Shown here one piece after another: positions 23,985 to 35,689 of a DNA stretch of 64,000 bases. The stretch covers positions 136,477,954 through 136,541,953 of the forward strand of contig CP136064.1 of assembly GCA_032622095.1 (NCBI GenBank), given 5' to 3'. The notes beneath the pieces were generated by a model that saw only the letters and a list, made by a program, of their open reading frames with translations, did no database searches and was not told the origin of the DNA. This DNA is from Siphonodentalium dalli (taxonomy: Eukaryota > Mollusca > Scaphopoda > Gadilida > Siphonodentaliidae). Within the stretch, counting starts at the first letter, position 1; every line of letters starts with the position of its first letter. The position numbers and the translations under genes were made by a program.

Positions 23985-25685
23985 TGCGGCGGCTGCGGCA
24001 ACCGTCATGTTATTTTGCCCCCCCCCCAAAAGTAGATGTTGTTGTTGTTGTTGTTGTGGTCGTCATCATCGTCGTTGTTGTTCCTCTTTCTCAAAAGTTA
24101 CGAACGATTAATAGAATACGAGCATCGAATGAAAACATCACCCATACATAACATGATCATGAAGAAAATGGTCAAACTGACCAAACACGGATATAATAAT
24201 GAATGGGCTGTAGATTCAGACAACGATTAAATTTCAATAAACTTCATCAACATGATATTCTCGTTTTCGTTATATATCTATAAGCGGGGAGAGAGTGAGT
24301 GGATTATTGGGAATTGTAGAGTGAGAAACGATACGTAATGATAAAAGGCGCATTAAGAGCCCGAAAATTTGAACTTTAAATATTGTTCTGTGTCATTTTA
24401 ACTTTCAACCACTGCGCTTGTATTGTTAACATTCATTCATAATGAGTGTCTTGTGTCCCTTTAGAGTGCATTGTGTTCCTTTAATATTCAAACACCAGTG
24501 CGTTTATTGTGTTTCTTTAACATTCATTCATAATGAGTGCCTTGTGTTCCTTTAGAGTGCATTGTGTTCCTTTAATATTCACACACCAATATTGCATCAC
24601 GTCCCTTGCCTCGTGTTTCTTTAACATTCAACACCTTGAGTGTATTGCCCCCTTTAATGATGTCATAGCGTGCGAACATGCAACACAGTATAACACTATG
24701 ATTATATCTGTATATGTTGTTGGGAAGATGTGAAATATAAATTTCAAGGTTCAGTTCAGTCGTGTAGTAATTTCGTATACGTTAAACGCTCTTCATTCAT
24801 GTGTTACAAACGGGAAGTTGTACTATTTTTGAAAGCAATCACGATGTGTAAAATTTTCATTAAATTACAATAACCCAATGTTGTGGTGTAACAAGTTTGT
24901 AGTCAACTAACCCAGAGTGACTTAATTCACAATGAAGTAGACTGCTGCAGATGCGATATGTATTGTTTATCCAGAGCTTAAGTGTGTAAACATCACATTT
25001 TGCTCGTCACGCTCTAACCATATATACATGTACACATAATACAATCATACCTCAGTTTAAGTATGTAAACATCGGATTTGCTCATCAGACGATAAGCTGA
25101 CAATATTTACACATGGTCAAATTAGATTCATGCATAAAGGTAAGGTAATTTTTATTATGGTCATGTTTTTTGTTAAGACCATGTTCTAACATAGATCGAT
25201 AAATAAGTTAAAGATCGTAATATTCCACAGTCAAATCTATTGGTGATCGAATTTGATAACTATTTTATTGGAACAACTAAGAGTATTATTTACGTGAGAT
25301 CAATGAGTCCAATTATTATAAATAATACATTGCAGGCATCTGCGGACATCCGATTGCCACATTTAGTGATCACGTGATAAACTGATAAAATGTCCAGGTG
25401 ACGTACTATATGTATGCATAACTCAATAAGCCGTTTATATGTACAGGTGAAGTATTAACGCGATAAGCTGCTGACGTGTACGGGTGATCATACATGCAAC
25501 CCGTGAAACTAATTTGATGTTATGGCCGTGTTTGGAGAAGTTTGGGAGATTACTTATATTCGGTATGAAATTCTTTTTCAACGTTTGAGGTCTTTTGCAT
25601 TTAGTTACGGACAAGTCATCTTGGTTATTGGTTGGTTTTTCTTTACGGACAACTGATTTGATTTGGGTATTATCACGTAGTTTTG

Positions 25686-27323
25686 CAGGGGGGGGGTCTG
25701 GAAAAAAATTGCACATATAGGGCCCAAAAAGTTTTTTTCCGACCTCGAGGAACCCACCACCCCATTTTTGCAAAAAAAATATTTTTTTCCTCCAAAATTT
25801 TGAGGACCCACCCCCCGTTTCTCATGTTTTTATCAAAATTTCAGAGGGTTTTTTAGCCGTTCTTCAATAACTGTGTTAACTGCCTTACTAATTGGTAAAC
25901 ACAGATAAGAAAAACGAAAAATATACTGTATTTCCATGTGTTTCCTGGTGTTTTCAGTATCTAACAACAATATTAATTAAGCATTGTGTAGGTACACTAT
26001 ATGTCACAAATTGCGCTAGACCCCATTATAGCCTTAATATATCGAGTGTGTTGTGTCTGACAGAGAACACTGGCCAGTGTAAATAGTGGTAAACAGGTCA
26101 GGGGTTCCACAATTATATGTGCATGATCAAAGAACTCTTTAGTCTTATCCAACGGGATGGGGTGGGGAGGGGAATTGTTTTTTGGTTAGGTATACACATA
26201 GATATATGGTTATTATACTGCCCGATATTAGTCGGCGGGTATATAGTTGACGTCTCGAGCCGTCTGTCCGTACAAACATTTTGAATTTTAACTCAAGAGT
26301 CAGTTGTCATATTTGATGCCCTATGGCATGGTGACGGACCAGAAATGGGGGACGAATATGCATAATATCGCGGGTTGTGACCACCAATGCCTACCAGAGT
26401 TATGGGCCTGTTCGACTTTATGAAATTCAGTCCATACAAAGTTTTTGCAATATAAGTTAAGTGTCGGTTGTCAAATTTTGATGTGGTTTAGTATGGTGAT
26501 AGACCAGAATGAAGAATTGAATGTCATTTCTCAATGCATCTGAATGCATCACATTATTTCAGTTCATCAAGTGATAACAGTATACAATTAGTATTTTAGT
26601 TTCGTCTTGTTGAGCAGTAAAGCTCCCAGATGAAGTTCGGAAATTCAATGAGAATAGCGTCACCATCAGTTGGGATTGTCTGAGCAGTAAACAGTAATGT
26701 CATTCATCATAACCAATTCAGTTTTATTTGGATAATTGTTGCAAATTAACATTACTTGCAATCATTCAAGATGAGAAATAACCAGAAGGAATGAATTTGA
26801 TTACATGCCAGAACAAGACAGTATTTCAGACATTAGAAATTTATGAGATACCCTTTTCAATTTCATGTTATGCAACAATCAGGTTAATGATATCTACTAG
26901 TAGTCATCATTGAGTATTCACCATGTAGTATCCAATTTGTGATAGAGTTTTTTTTGTTTTATTACTTTTATTCAGATAATACAACTGGGTAATATATTAA
27001 TTTTGTTACTAAATATTTCTTCCGTTGATCATAAGTTTCCTGAATGTTAATACGGTGGTCCACTGTGAAGTGGTCCGGGATACTGTGAAATCCAGAATGT
27101 TGCTAAATCTGAGGCTAAAGAGTCACTTTAGCTGCCTATATAGCCCTATACCAACGAGCATGGTACTAACATGCTTACAAACAACATTACATGGTCAGTA
27201 CTTGTAAATTGTTTGAAAAAAACCCATTTTGGAAAAAATTTACAAGCACCATTTTTTCCGCCTCTGGACCACCCACCCACCCCGGCCCTATATACGGATT
27301 TTTTTTGCAGACCCCCCCCCCTG
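25686..27323. mobile_element. 1.64-kb TIR transposon nested in right arm
   Basis: Starts CAGGGGGGGGGTCTGG and ends GCAGACCCCCCCCCTG. A-rich tracts and ATATAGGGCC lie just inside both ends. The flanking AGTTTTG at 25679-25685 and 27324-27330 is a 7-bp duplication (8 bp if one base has changed). The left arm has the unoccupied site (AGTTCTGTGGC). CAG-ending TIRs with 7-8-bp duplications suggest a hAT-like non-autonomous element. The interior is non-coding and includes degenerate repeats (26220-26520). Confidence 0.75.
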
Positions 27324-27362
27324 AGTTTTGTGGCAAAACTCAGTGGAAAATCTTCATTGAAT

Positions 27363-28400
27363 TAAAATAGATAGATAGATACTTTATTGCGCAATCGCTA
27401 TACGGATACAGGATATGGCAAAGAAAGAAAAAAAAACAAAAAAATATATACATAAACATGCAAATAAAATATATGACTAGAATATTTGTGCTGAGTGATT
27501 ACAGTGTTATTGTCGTAATATTTCGGCTTCAATTAAGTATTTACTTAGAGCTCTGCTCAGTTGTTTATCATTATATTTGAATATTTCTTGAAGCTTTTGG
27601 CGCTCGTCTAACACATCGTAATTTGATATCACATTCTTCGCGTAACTGCTAAGGACTTGCCTAGGATTGTGGTACTTCGGGCAGTGTAATAAAAAGTGAG
27701 ACTCATCTTCGATAGGTTTATCTTTAGCGGGCATATTATGACTACATTGTTTGCAAGTTCGTTCCTCTACGGGGATTGGATTAGGTTTCACATGTCTGCC
27801 TATTTCTATTTCTAGCTTGTGCGAGCTTGTAACAAGTTTCGATATTGGACGTCTTTCATTTCGAGATAACGTTGTTAAATAAGAAGCCCTTGTTTCAAAA
27901 TCTGTTTTGATTTTTCCCATAAATTCTAATATACTATTTTCTGCACATGCACCTTTTATATCAAGGTGCCTCCATGCTTGTCGGAAATGGTCTTTTAATC
28001 GGGATTGAAATTTCTCCCCAAAAGTATCTATGTTGACTGATTTTGGTGATTCCCACACGTACCCAAATCCATATTTATATAAGTTATTTTTAATACACTG
28101 TAACCACTCATTATCTGCATCACAAGAAATCAATTTTAAACATTTATACACCAATCGTTTATCACACAAAGTGTTAGCTCGAAGCCAATAGACTATCATG
28201 TTCCTTAATACATTGATATAGATCGGAAATCTACCCATTTCGGCTAGTACAGCCATATTAGATGTGTTTCTAAATAATCCCAAAATTCGTTTACAAAATT
28301 GTGTTTGGAATTTTTCGATTGGATTTTCCTTGCGGCTTTCTGAATAGTCACCCAATATTTCAGATCCATAAGTCAATATCGGTTTTACAGAAGAATCAAA
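27363..28400 (-). mobile_element. 5'-truncated LINE fragment in right arm
   Basis: A minus-strand insert whose 3' end is the (GATA)n tail at 27366-27380. It includes the 289-residue C-terminal LINE frame and interrupts the terminal-repeat sequence between TTGAATTAAAATAG (27355) and GTGTAACATAGATTCGATAA (~28415). The left arm is uninterrupted at the same point. Confidence 0.75.
27507..28376 (-). pseudogene. LINE ORF2 C-terminal fragment
   Basis: The frame starts at MTYGSEILGD, the segment after the RT thumb in many LINE ORF2 proteins, continues through FCKRILGLFRNTSNMAVL and GRFPIYINVLRN, and ends with a knuckle (CKQCSHNM...HFLLHCPKY, C-x2-C...H-x4-C) and a Lys/Arg-rich tail to a normal stop. 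No RT catalytic motifs are present because the copy is 5'-truncated. It is uninterrupted over 289 codons, so it is relatively young and postdates the arm duplication. Confidence 0.8.
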
Positions 28401-29671
28401 AACCCGCGGTTATTGTGTAACATAGATTCGATAACGCGCTTTATTATTTACATCCGGGCGATTCAGACCTATGGGCCCCCAGTGGTGGCCGCCATGTTGG
28501 AATAGAATTGACAAATTAATAAAACGAATTTATTTTTCTTCTTCGATCAGCCTCGTCATAGCAACACTATTAAATTTGAAAAACAAATCAACCTTATTCA
28601 AAATTAAATGCTTAATGTGGATTTAGCTGACACGGGTGCATAGCATTCGGCAAACCTCGGCAGATTCAGTGCTGTTACAGGACTATCGATTCTCGTTCTA
28701 AGAACAATAACTCTATAAACGTACGCTCTTCCAATAATTCTTCCAATAATTCGCGATAATGCACGTGTGTCATTTATGTTGAAAGATGAATAAAGAGCGT
28801 TGCTTTACTATGAGGTAATACTCCTTATTTGGATGTCTTGTGCTCCGACACGTACACATTGTACAATATATACGCACATGAATAGGTGCGGGTAAGTGAT
28901 GTGAGATGGGAATGTGGTTGGGGTAGGGGAGGAGGGGTTGTTGGGGGAGTATTAGGACGTAGGTCTGTGACAAACATTGAGTGGAAAATCTCTTGTCAAA
29001 CAAAAGATTTTTACCACGATAGAACCCAGAGAGATATTATTATTGAAAAGATAATTGATTATACATGTATTTATTGGTGATGACATAATTCAAGTTCACA
29101 TATGGTAGGATATACAATATTTAAAGTGTTCATTTTTTAATCCCAGTTGACAGAATCGTCAGACATTTCTTCGGATGAATACGCACTATCCAGTAGGTAG
29201 GAATATTCATCTGTTGATCAAAATACAGTAAGATGTATGTGTGTCTGAATCTTTACGCAAATAATTTGGTTAAGCCGTCTTAAGCTGAGATTATTCGGTT
29301 GATGCTTCAGACATTTAATAGTCGGGCGAGATTACAAAAAAAGCAACTTCACACTTATACACTATGAACCAACTTGTTAGTCAAAAATACACACACACAC
29401 ATGACGCTCAAATATGACGACCTGCTCTATGAATAATTTGGTTAAGCCGTCTTAAGCTGAGAGTATTTAGTTGATGTGTCAGACACGCAATAGTCGGTCG
29501 AGATTACAAAAAAAACAACTTCACACTTATACACGATGAACCAATTTGTTAGCCAAAAATATACCCACATGACGCTCAAATATGACGACCTGCTCTATCG
29601 AAAATATACTTACGCCCATTTTTATCAACGATTCTCAAATATATAGTACTATAGTACTAACATACTTTACT

Positions 29672-29742
29672 AATCGTAAAATTGGGCATAAGTGTATTTT
29701 GAGTATGATACTCAAAATACACTTATGCCCAATTTTACGATT
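29672..29742. repeat. 71-bp perfect-looking palindrome near right terminus
   Basis: AATCGTAAAATTGGGCATAAG...TATGCCCAATTTTACGATT, with arms of ~35 bp meeting at GATAC. The left arm has only one copy of this sequence, so the right end gained an inverted copy ~25 bp inside the terminus. Confidence 0.8.
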
Positions 29743-29768
29743 GAACCTAACGAGTTGCTCATACTACT

Positions 29769-29774
29769 CGAATC
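29769..29774. other. Right target-site duplication CGAATC
   Basis: Identical to 18995-19000 and directly adjacent to the right terminus CATACTACT. Confidence 0.85.
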
Positions 29775-30100
29775 TATCAAGGATTGGTTAAAACCACTCA
29801 TGGATCCTTCGAACTGTGCCGACTTCGGGGACATGTTTATTGATCCGACAACTGGCGCAACAATCATGACACTTTCTAGCGGCACAATGCCGGACTCCAA
29901 TCAGCGACAAAACTCTTGTTCCACTCTGGACACAAGATCGTACACTCGCATGAGTGAAATTTCTCCTGAACTCGCAGACATAAATTCAGCGTTCAAACAA
30001 CTAAGCGAGGCCGCAATGTGTTATATGGAAGCCGACATTATAGCAATGCAGATAATCGTGTCCTCTTCAGCGGCACCATGGCATTCAAACGTGGGTTGTA
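29775..30100 (+). other. Candidate exon split by the Polinton insertion
   Basis: An open frame runs rightwards from the element end (SIKDWLKPLMDPSNCADFGD...) for ~100 residues with ordinary amino-acid composition. Joining the left flank (18970-19000) to the right flank keeps the frame open, and an acceptor-like ACTCCATAATCAG precedes the join at 18988. Possible donors (GTGGGT) occur near 30090. I do not recognise the product. It could be a host exon or part of an older element. Confidence 0.3.
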
Positions 30101-30525
30101 GGAGAGGGCTTACAAATCTTCCCGGGGGGATCTTCCCAAACCCAAACTCCAAACTCTGCTCTCAGAGATATTCATAAGTTGAGAAAAACTTCGCGCGCAC
30201 ATAACACCTCCGCCTACCGGCGTCGGTGTCATCAGCTACAGATACAGATTTATTCACTCATGTGGTCAAAGTATGACATTGGAGCATTGCCATATATGTT
30301 TACAAATAGTAATACATTGTACGCATGCGTTGTCAGTATACAATACTCAATAGTGTTGGGGTTGGTGCTGTGGTGGGGGTCTTTTCGTTATTACTAAGTT
30401 CATTTTTGATTATTCGTGGTCGATGCCAGGTATTATACATGGGGTCGTCAGTACGGTATAGTTTTGGTGGTGGTGGTGGTGGTGAATAAGGGGTATGTAT
30501 ATATAGTGTCAATCATGAGCCTCAG
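30101..30525. other. No recognised gene
   Basis: Includes a GGTGGTGGTGGTGG run at 30464-30483. Otherwise featureless up to the LINE 3' end. Confidence 0.45.
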
Positions 30526-30527
30526 GG

Positions 30528-33500
30528 TGTTCCTTGTCTGACAAGGGCATATTTTATGAAGGCAGCTAGGTTGATCAAGATCTTGTTATTCTGTGAGTTG
30601 AAAAGAGCATTTATTTTGAGCGCATTCGGTCTTTTGTAGTAGAAATGTTTGATGTATTTCTTTCAGAGATCGTCAAGATTCGCACAGATTGCATTTCCGT
30701 TCCTCATATGAGGTGCCTATCCATAATCCAGTTTCCACGGGCAGTCTATGGTTGTGTGTACAGAACTTAATCAGGCATGCCACTGTTTTCTGATTTTCAA
30801 GATATATATAATATTCTTTGCCGAAATTTGGCTTGGTAGAATGGACACTTACCGGATGCGTCAATATAACCTCGCCATTTCTGAATGTATTGGTCCATTG
30901 AACGGGTCTTGATCAACTTATTAAAGTGTTTCGTTTCCGGTAACAATTGTTTCAACCAAAAAGAGGAAAATCCCAATTCTTCAAGATTTTTTCTGTTATA
31001 ATCGAGCCAAATATTTTTAATGTTTTTTTCCTCGCATTGTAGTTATCATAAAATAGTACAGTTTCAAAGGCAATCTTTCACAATTCATGTTCATGATTCT
31101 TCCCCAGTATGAGAGTTGTCTGATTTTAAATTTAGTCTCTATTGGGTATATACCAGTTTCACCATATACAAGTGGTGTCATGGTGGAAGATTTTAACCCA
31201 AGTGCGAATTTAAGAAACCAGAGTTCCAATTTTTCAAATGATCGCGTATTTTCGAAACACCATACTTCTGATCCGTAAGTCATTATTGGAACTATTGTCT
31301 TTTCATAAATGTCCAGAATTGTATCATGTTTTCTGGCTTTACTCAACAAGGTGTACATAGCCTTGTTTGCGTCTTTGTATCGCATGTTGCGCTCTCTTGT
31401 GAATTTACCTGACTTGCTGAACCAAGTTTCAAGATATTTGAAATGGTCGACTATTTATAATTGTATAGAATTTATGTGAAAGTATGGGGGTAGTTTCTTT
31501 TTGCTTCGTCCTCCGAAAATCATTACTTTCGTCTTCGAGAAGTTAACGTTGAGCTTCCAGATATTGCAGTAAGCTGCAAAATTATCTAGTGAGTATTGCA
31601 ATCCGCTCTCAGAATTAGATAGAATCACGGTGTCATCGGCATAAATGAGAAACAATTTCATGTATATTCCGGGGGTTGACTCACCGAAGTCAACAGAACA
31701 GCATCGACGCGATTCAAGAAATTCCTCCAAGTCATTTAGGTATATTGAAAAAAGAATCGGTGAGAGACCGTCTCCTTGTTTTAAGCCAATAATACTATCG
31801 AAACTATCAGAGAAGTTTCTGTTTGCCGAAACAATCATTTTCATGTCTAAATACATACTCTTAATAACATTTAAAATGTTTCCGGTGATATTATAGTGCT
31901 TTAGTTTGGTCCATAGACCATCTCGCCAAACAGAGTCAAAAGCCTTTGTGAAATCTATAAATGCAAAGTGCGTACATGGAGAATATGTGGTCTACAGTTC
32001 CATAACCCTTTCGGAAACCAGCTTGTGCTTCTGCTTGGATACTATTAGCCGAGAGGAACTCATTAATCCGCGTGCATAAAATTGCAGTGAATAATTTACA
32101 AATTACACAAAGGAGTGTTATTCTTCTGTAATTATCTGGATTTAAGGGGTCGTTCTTATTTTTTAAAATCGGTTTGATAACGCCCAGTGACCAGTCGTGC
32201 GTTACACAACCTGTAGATACAGTCTGATTAAAAAGATTAACATAATATGTGCCGATATAATCGAAACTGTATTTAATCATTTCATTTTCGATAATGTCCT
32301 GACCCGAGGCTTTGCCCAATTTCTGAGATTTCAGTGCATTGTGAACTTCGACAAAAGTTATTGGTCTATTGAGATAGTTATTATCAAAAAGCTTTTTGTT
32401 TCAGCAATTGACATCGGGTACAGTGTGATCATGTTTTATCCTGGTGTACAAATGTGTTTCGTCGGCCACGAATTGATCTCGAAAAGAATCAACTGGGGGC
32501 ATATTGTAGTCTTTTTTCCTTTTATCCAAGCCCCTGATTAAATCCCAGAAATCCTTACACGACGCCCCTTTGAAGTTGTGAATTTTATTTCTGAGTTGGA
32601 TTTGGTAAGTTCGTTTGCTTCTCCTAAGGGCATATTTATAGGTATAGCTAGTTTGGAGCATAACGTTTCTATTGTGCCAGGGAGGGTGGTGCTTATACTG
32701 TTTTCGCGCCTTCCTGTACGCAGTTCGAGAGTGTGTGCAATCACGGGTGAACCACGGTGCTCTGTTTTCTGTTATGGGGCGTGGTCTCCCAATTGACGTG
32801 CCTCTACGAACTCTTGTGTGCGGTATTTCTGTGTGTGACGCGGCTTCTAGGATTATGTCTCTAATAAGGTCCGATGACATATTAACAAAAGATTGACAGA
32901 CTTGCTTACCCGCGTCATTACATGTGGCCAATGTAATTTGATTGGCTGGGTCCCTAACCGCTAATCTTATTCTATCGCTGAATGCGTTGATGCGGGTTTT
33001 GTCCCATTTACGGTTTGTCTCGCGACGTGTTGGTTGAAAAGTCATGTGACTATATGTTGTTGTTTGGTTTGTTTATTATTGACCGCGGCATGCTTTCGAG
33101 TCACCATGTGCTGATGTAAAAACAGACATGCAGTGAGCGAGCAATGTAGGTCAGACTGCAGACAACTGAACGGTTCCACCTGAAAGTGGCATATGTCATC
33201 AGTGAGTTTCGGAGTGGATAAGATATAGTCAATCACGCTGTAATTCTTAGTAGTGAAATTCGAATTTGGGGAATCGCACCCTTTACGGCCGTTCAGAATT
33301 ATTGAATTTGTATCTTCACATAATCAAATAAGTCTGTCACCTGAGTTGTTTAAGGTTGTGTCTTGGTTATTTCTTATTTTAGATATTGATGTTAAAGTGA
33401 ACTCTTCTATCAATTTACTAACATGTTTGCTGTCATCCAGTTTTCCTGTTCTGGAATTGAAATCTCCACAGAGGAGTACATGGTCATATGAAATAATTTT

Positions 33501-33984
33501 TTCTAATAATGAAATGTGAATTTTATCGAAAGTATTTTCATTGAAATATTTGGAATTTTCACAGGGGATGTAAATGTTACCTAGGCAGTAGCGTGGTCCG
33601 TCACCATCTTTGTACCAACACCATAAAATATCAGTACAGTCATCGTTTATGACATGGAAGTATTGTTTCAAAGATTCCCTGATGGCTATGCACAGGCCAC
33701 CTGATCTATATTTTGAAGTACGTTTTCTATTTTTGGTGCCAAGAATGTGGTAATTGTCAATAATAAATGTGTCAATGTCATCTAATTTAGTTTCTTGGAA
33801 GATAAGGAGGTCAAAACGATTAATATGCTCAACAAATTCGGGATCATCTAATCTGTATAACAGCCCACATACATTTAACAAGAAAGCCATAGTCAGAAAT
33901 GGTAACGCCACCAAGATTATAGTATTACATATAAATAGAAATTATAAAAAATACATAAAATATTTTGATAACAATTGCGTTTAA
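30528..33984 (-). pseudogene. Decayed LINE ORF2 (endonuclease-RT)
   Basis: Pieces in order on the minus strand: APE endonuclease (33914-33324; FDLLIFQETKLDD, SGGLCIAIRE, LLCGDFNSRTG), its end at 33236 (MIDYILSTP), a basic linker (33045-32401; RAPWFTRDC), RT fingers/palm (32319-31936; GVIKPILKNK, NYRRITLL, QAGFRKGYGTVD), palm (31856-31455; GLKQGDGLSPILFSIYLNDL, catalytic YADDTVIL), connection (31385-31017; TYGSEVWCFE, SYWGRIMN) and C-terminus with a remnant knuckle (ERKCNLCES near 30673) and KKYIKHFYYKRPNALK near 30600. At least five frame breaks make it a pseudogene. It is of the same broad type as the 27.5-28.4 kb fragment. Confidence 0.8.
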
Positions 33985-34209
33985 ACAAGTAATCCTTCAA
34001 ATTATTACTAACAAAGCAAGTAAACGACTGTGGGGTCACTCAACAGATTATAAAGACTTGGACTTAGTATACTGTAAATACTAAAATTTAAATGAAATAA
34101 TTAAAAGATAAAATTTAGCAAGTAGTAAAAGTTAATTTTCTCATTTAATTTTTGTTTTGGGTTAAATAAAGCAATAATTTAAATGTAACATTTGGTTTAA
34201 AAAAAATGA

Positions 34210-34505
34210 TTGACCGTGGCTCTTCCAATAATTGCGCGACTGACCTGGTCAATTGTTCTTAAGATGTTGTTTTGAGAATTACTATGGAGGGAAATAGTTA
34301 TGGCTGTGGCTTCGCAAGTAATTAACTTGGTGACGTGATGTTAACAAATCTGAACTCCAGTAAACCAAGGACGCTCCATACCAAATATAAGGTAAATTAA
34401 TAATTCTTTAGAAGTTGTTTTAAGATTTACTATGGAGGGAAAGAATTGTGGTGCTGGCTTCGCAACTATTTGACCTCATTGTAACAAATATAAATATTAG
34501 TCACT
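34210..34505 (-). repeat. Inverted copy of the lophotrochozoan-type repeat
   Basis: TTACTATGGAGGGAAA, CTGGCTTCGCAACTATTTGACC, AACAAATCTGAACTCC and CTCCATACCAAATATA are complements of the 12.7-kb array motifs, in about two units. Confidence 0.6.
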
Positions 34506-34912
34506 CAGGCAATAGATGTATCTATTCTGTATATTAAGTTATTGGGTCTTACGTGTCTTGAGATGTCTAAATAGTTTTCGATGGACAGATCGCACAAGGG
34601 ACCCACGCCAATCTTCTCTGTTGGGATTCCAATTGTTGGCTTATTAAATATGCACATATGCTTAAGATACAGTCGCGCGCGAAGCACGCTCCCGTAAGTC
34701 GGGTTTTGGATCCCAGTTAATGAAAATATCATTGAAATAATCGGTTTCCCCCAATAAACATTCATATATTCAATATACATGTTTTGGAGCAGAATTAGGC
34801 AGTCCATATTGGACGCCATCATGGAATTTATTTTGTTTTGTTTTAATTTTCACACATATTTATTAGTTATGTGGATGGAGTTCTCATTAAACCTCACATC
34901 CTTATATTGGTT

Positions 34913-35394
34913 ACAGTAATGCCCAAAGTAATTGACCACTTAACCAAATCAGATTTATTGGTAATTTTTCAGGATTTAAAATCCTGAAAAATTACCAATA
35001 ATTCTGCTGTGGTTAAGTGGTCAATTACTTTGAACATTACAGTATGAGGATTGAGTTATCATTAAACCTCAAATCCTTATATTGGTTACAGTAATGCCCA
35101 AAGTAATTGACCACTTAACCACAGCAGAATTATGGGTATTTTTTCAGCATTTAAAATCCTGATAAATTACCCATTATTCTTCTGTGCTTAAGTGGTCAAT
35201 TACTTTGAACATTACTGTATGAGGATTGAGTTATCATTAAACCTCAAATCCTTATATTGGTTACAGTAATGCCCAAAGTAATTGACCACTTAACCACAGC
35301 ATAATTATGGGTAATTTTTCAGGATTTAAAATCATGAAAAAAATACCCATAATTTTGCTGTGGTTAAGTGATCAATTACTTTGGACATTACTGT
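34913..35394. repeat. Three tandem copies of a 175-bp unit with a palindrome
   Basis: Palindromes of ~130 bp at 34913-35042, 35088-35218 and 35263-35394, each built on ACAGTAATGCCCAAAGTAAT...ATTACTTTGAACATTACTGT with a centre TCAGGATTTAAAATCCTGA. Each pair is separated by the same ~45-bp linker (TGAGGATTGAGTTATCATT). Start-to-start spacing is 175 bp both times. The parts are alike but each has private substitutions. Confidence 0.85.
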
Positions 35395-35689
35395 ATGTAG
35401 ATGGAGTTAAACCTCACAACAGTGTGTTGGGGATTTGGACCTTGACTTGGGACCTTTGGTTTTTAACGCAACAAATGCGCGTACACCTTATACACAAATT
35501 TCTTATGTAACCAGAGTTTTTCTTGGATAAGATGAGTTTGAAGCCTGCTTACATTTCAAAATGTTGTCAGTTTTGTATTCTCTGCAGCGGAACTCGACGC
35601 ATTGAAGCAAAAGTTACAAGAGATAAAATGTGTATGTAACGAGACTATAATACAAATGAAAAAATAAATTCAGGGAGGGGTGGGCGATA

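Larger units (their letters stand above)
19001..29768. mobile_element. Polinton/Maverick-type element, palindromic
   Basis: A 10.77-kb element beginning 5'-AGTAGTATGAGCAACTCG and ending with its reverse complement, bordered by the 6-bp duplication CGAATC. 5'-AG termini with 6-bp duplications are a hallmark of Polintons (established). The two arms are ~3.1-3.2 kb each after removal of later insertions, leaving a loop of only ~1.8 kb that holds a packaging-ATPase-like gene. No polymerase, retroviral-type integrase, protease or capsid gene is visible, so it appears non-autonomous. The right arm carries a 1.64-kb TIR transposon and a ~1-kb LINE fragment inserted later. Confidence 0.85.
23985..29768. 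repeat. Right terminal inverted repeat, twice interrupted
   Basis: Inverted match of the left arm from the (GTT)n edge at ~24036 to the terminus GCTCATACTACT at 29768. The match breaks at 25686-27323 (TIR transposon) and ~27363-28400 (LINE fragment), and picks up again after each. It lacks a 119-bp segment of the left arm (between the ATGTAAA copies at 20273 and 20392) and carries an extra ~44-bp inverted copy forming a hairpin at 29672-29742. Tandem duplications of the left arm are also present here. Confidence 0.85.

Noticed and set aside
21419-24733. Matching 66-residue frames in both Polinton arms
   Set aside because: They translate the ~91-bp tandem repeat present in each terminal repeat.
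27025-27365. Short frames near the nested TIR element
   Set aside because: No motif, and partly composed of the C-run terminal repeat.
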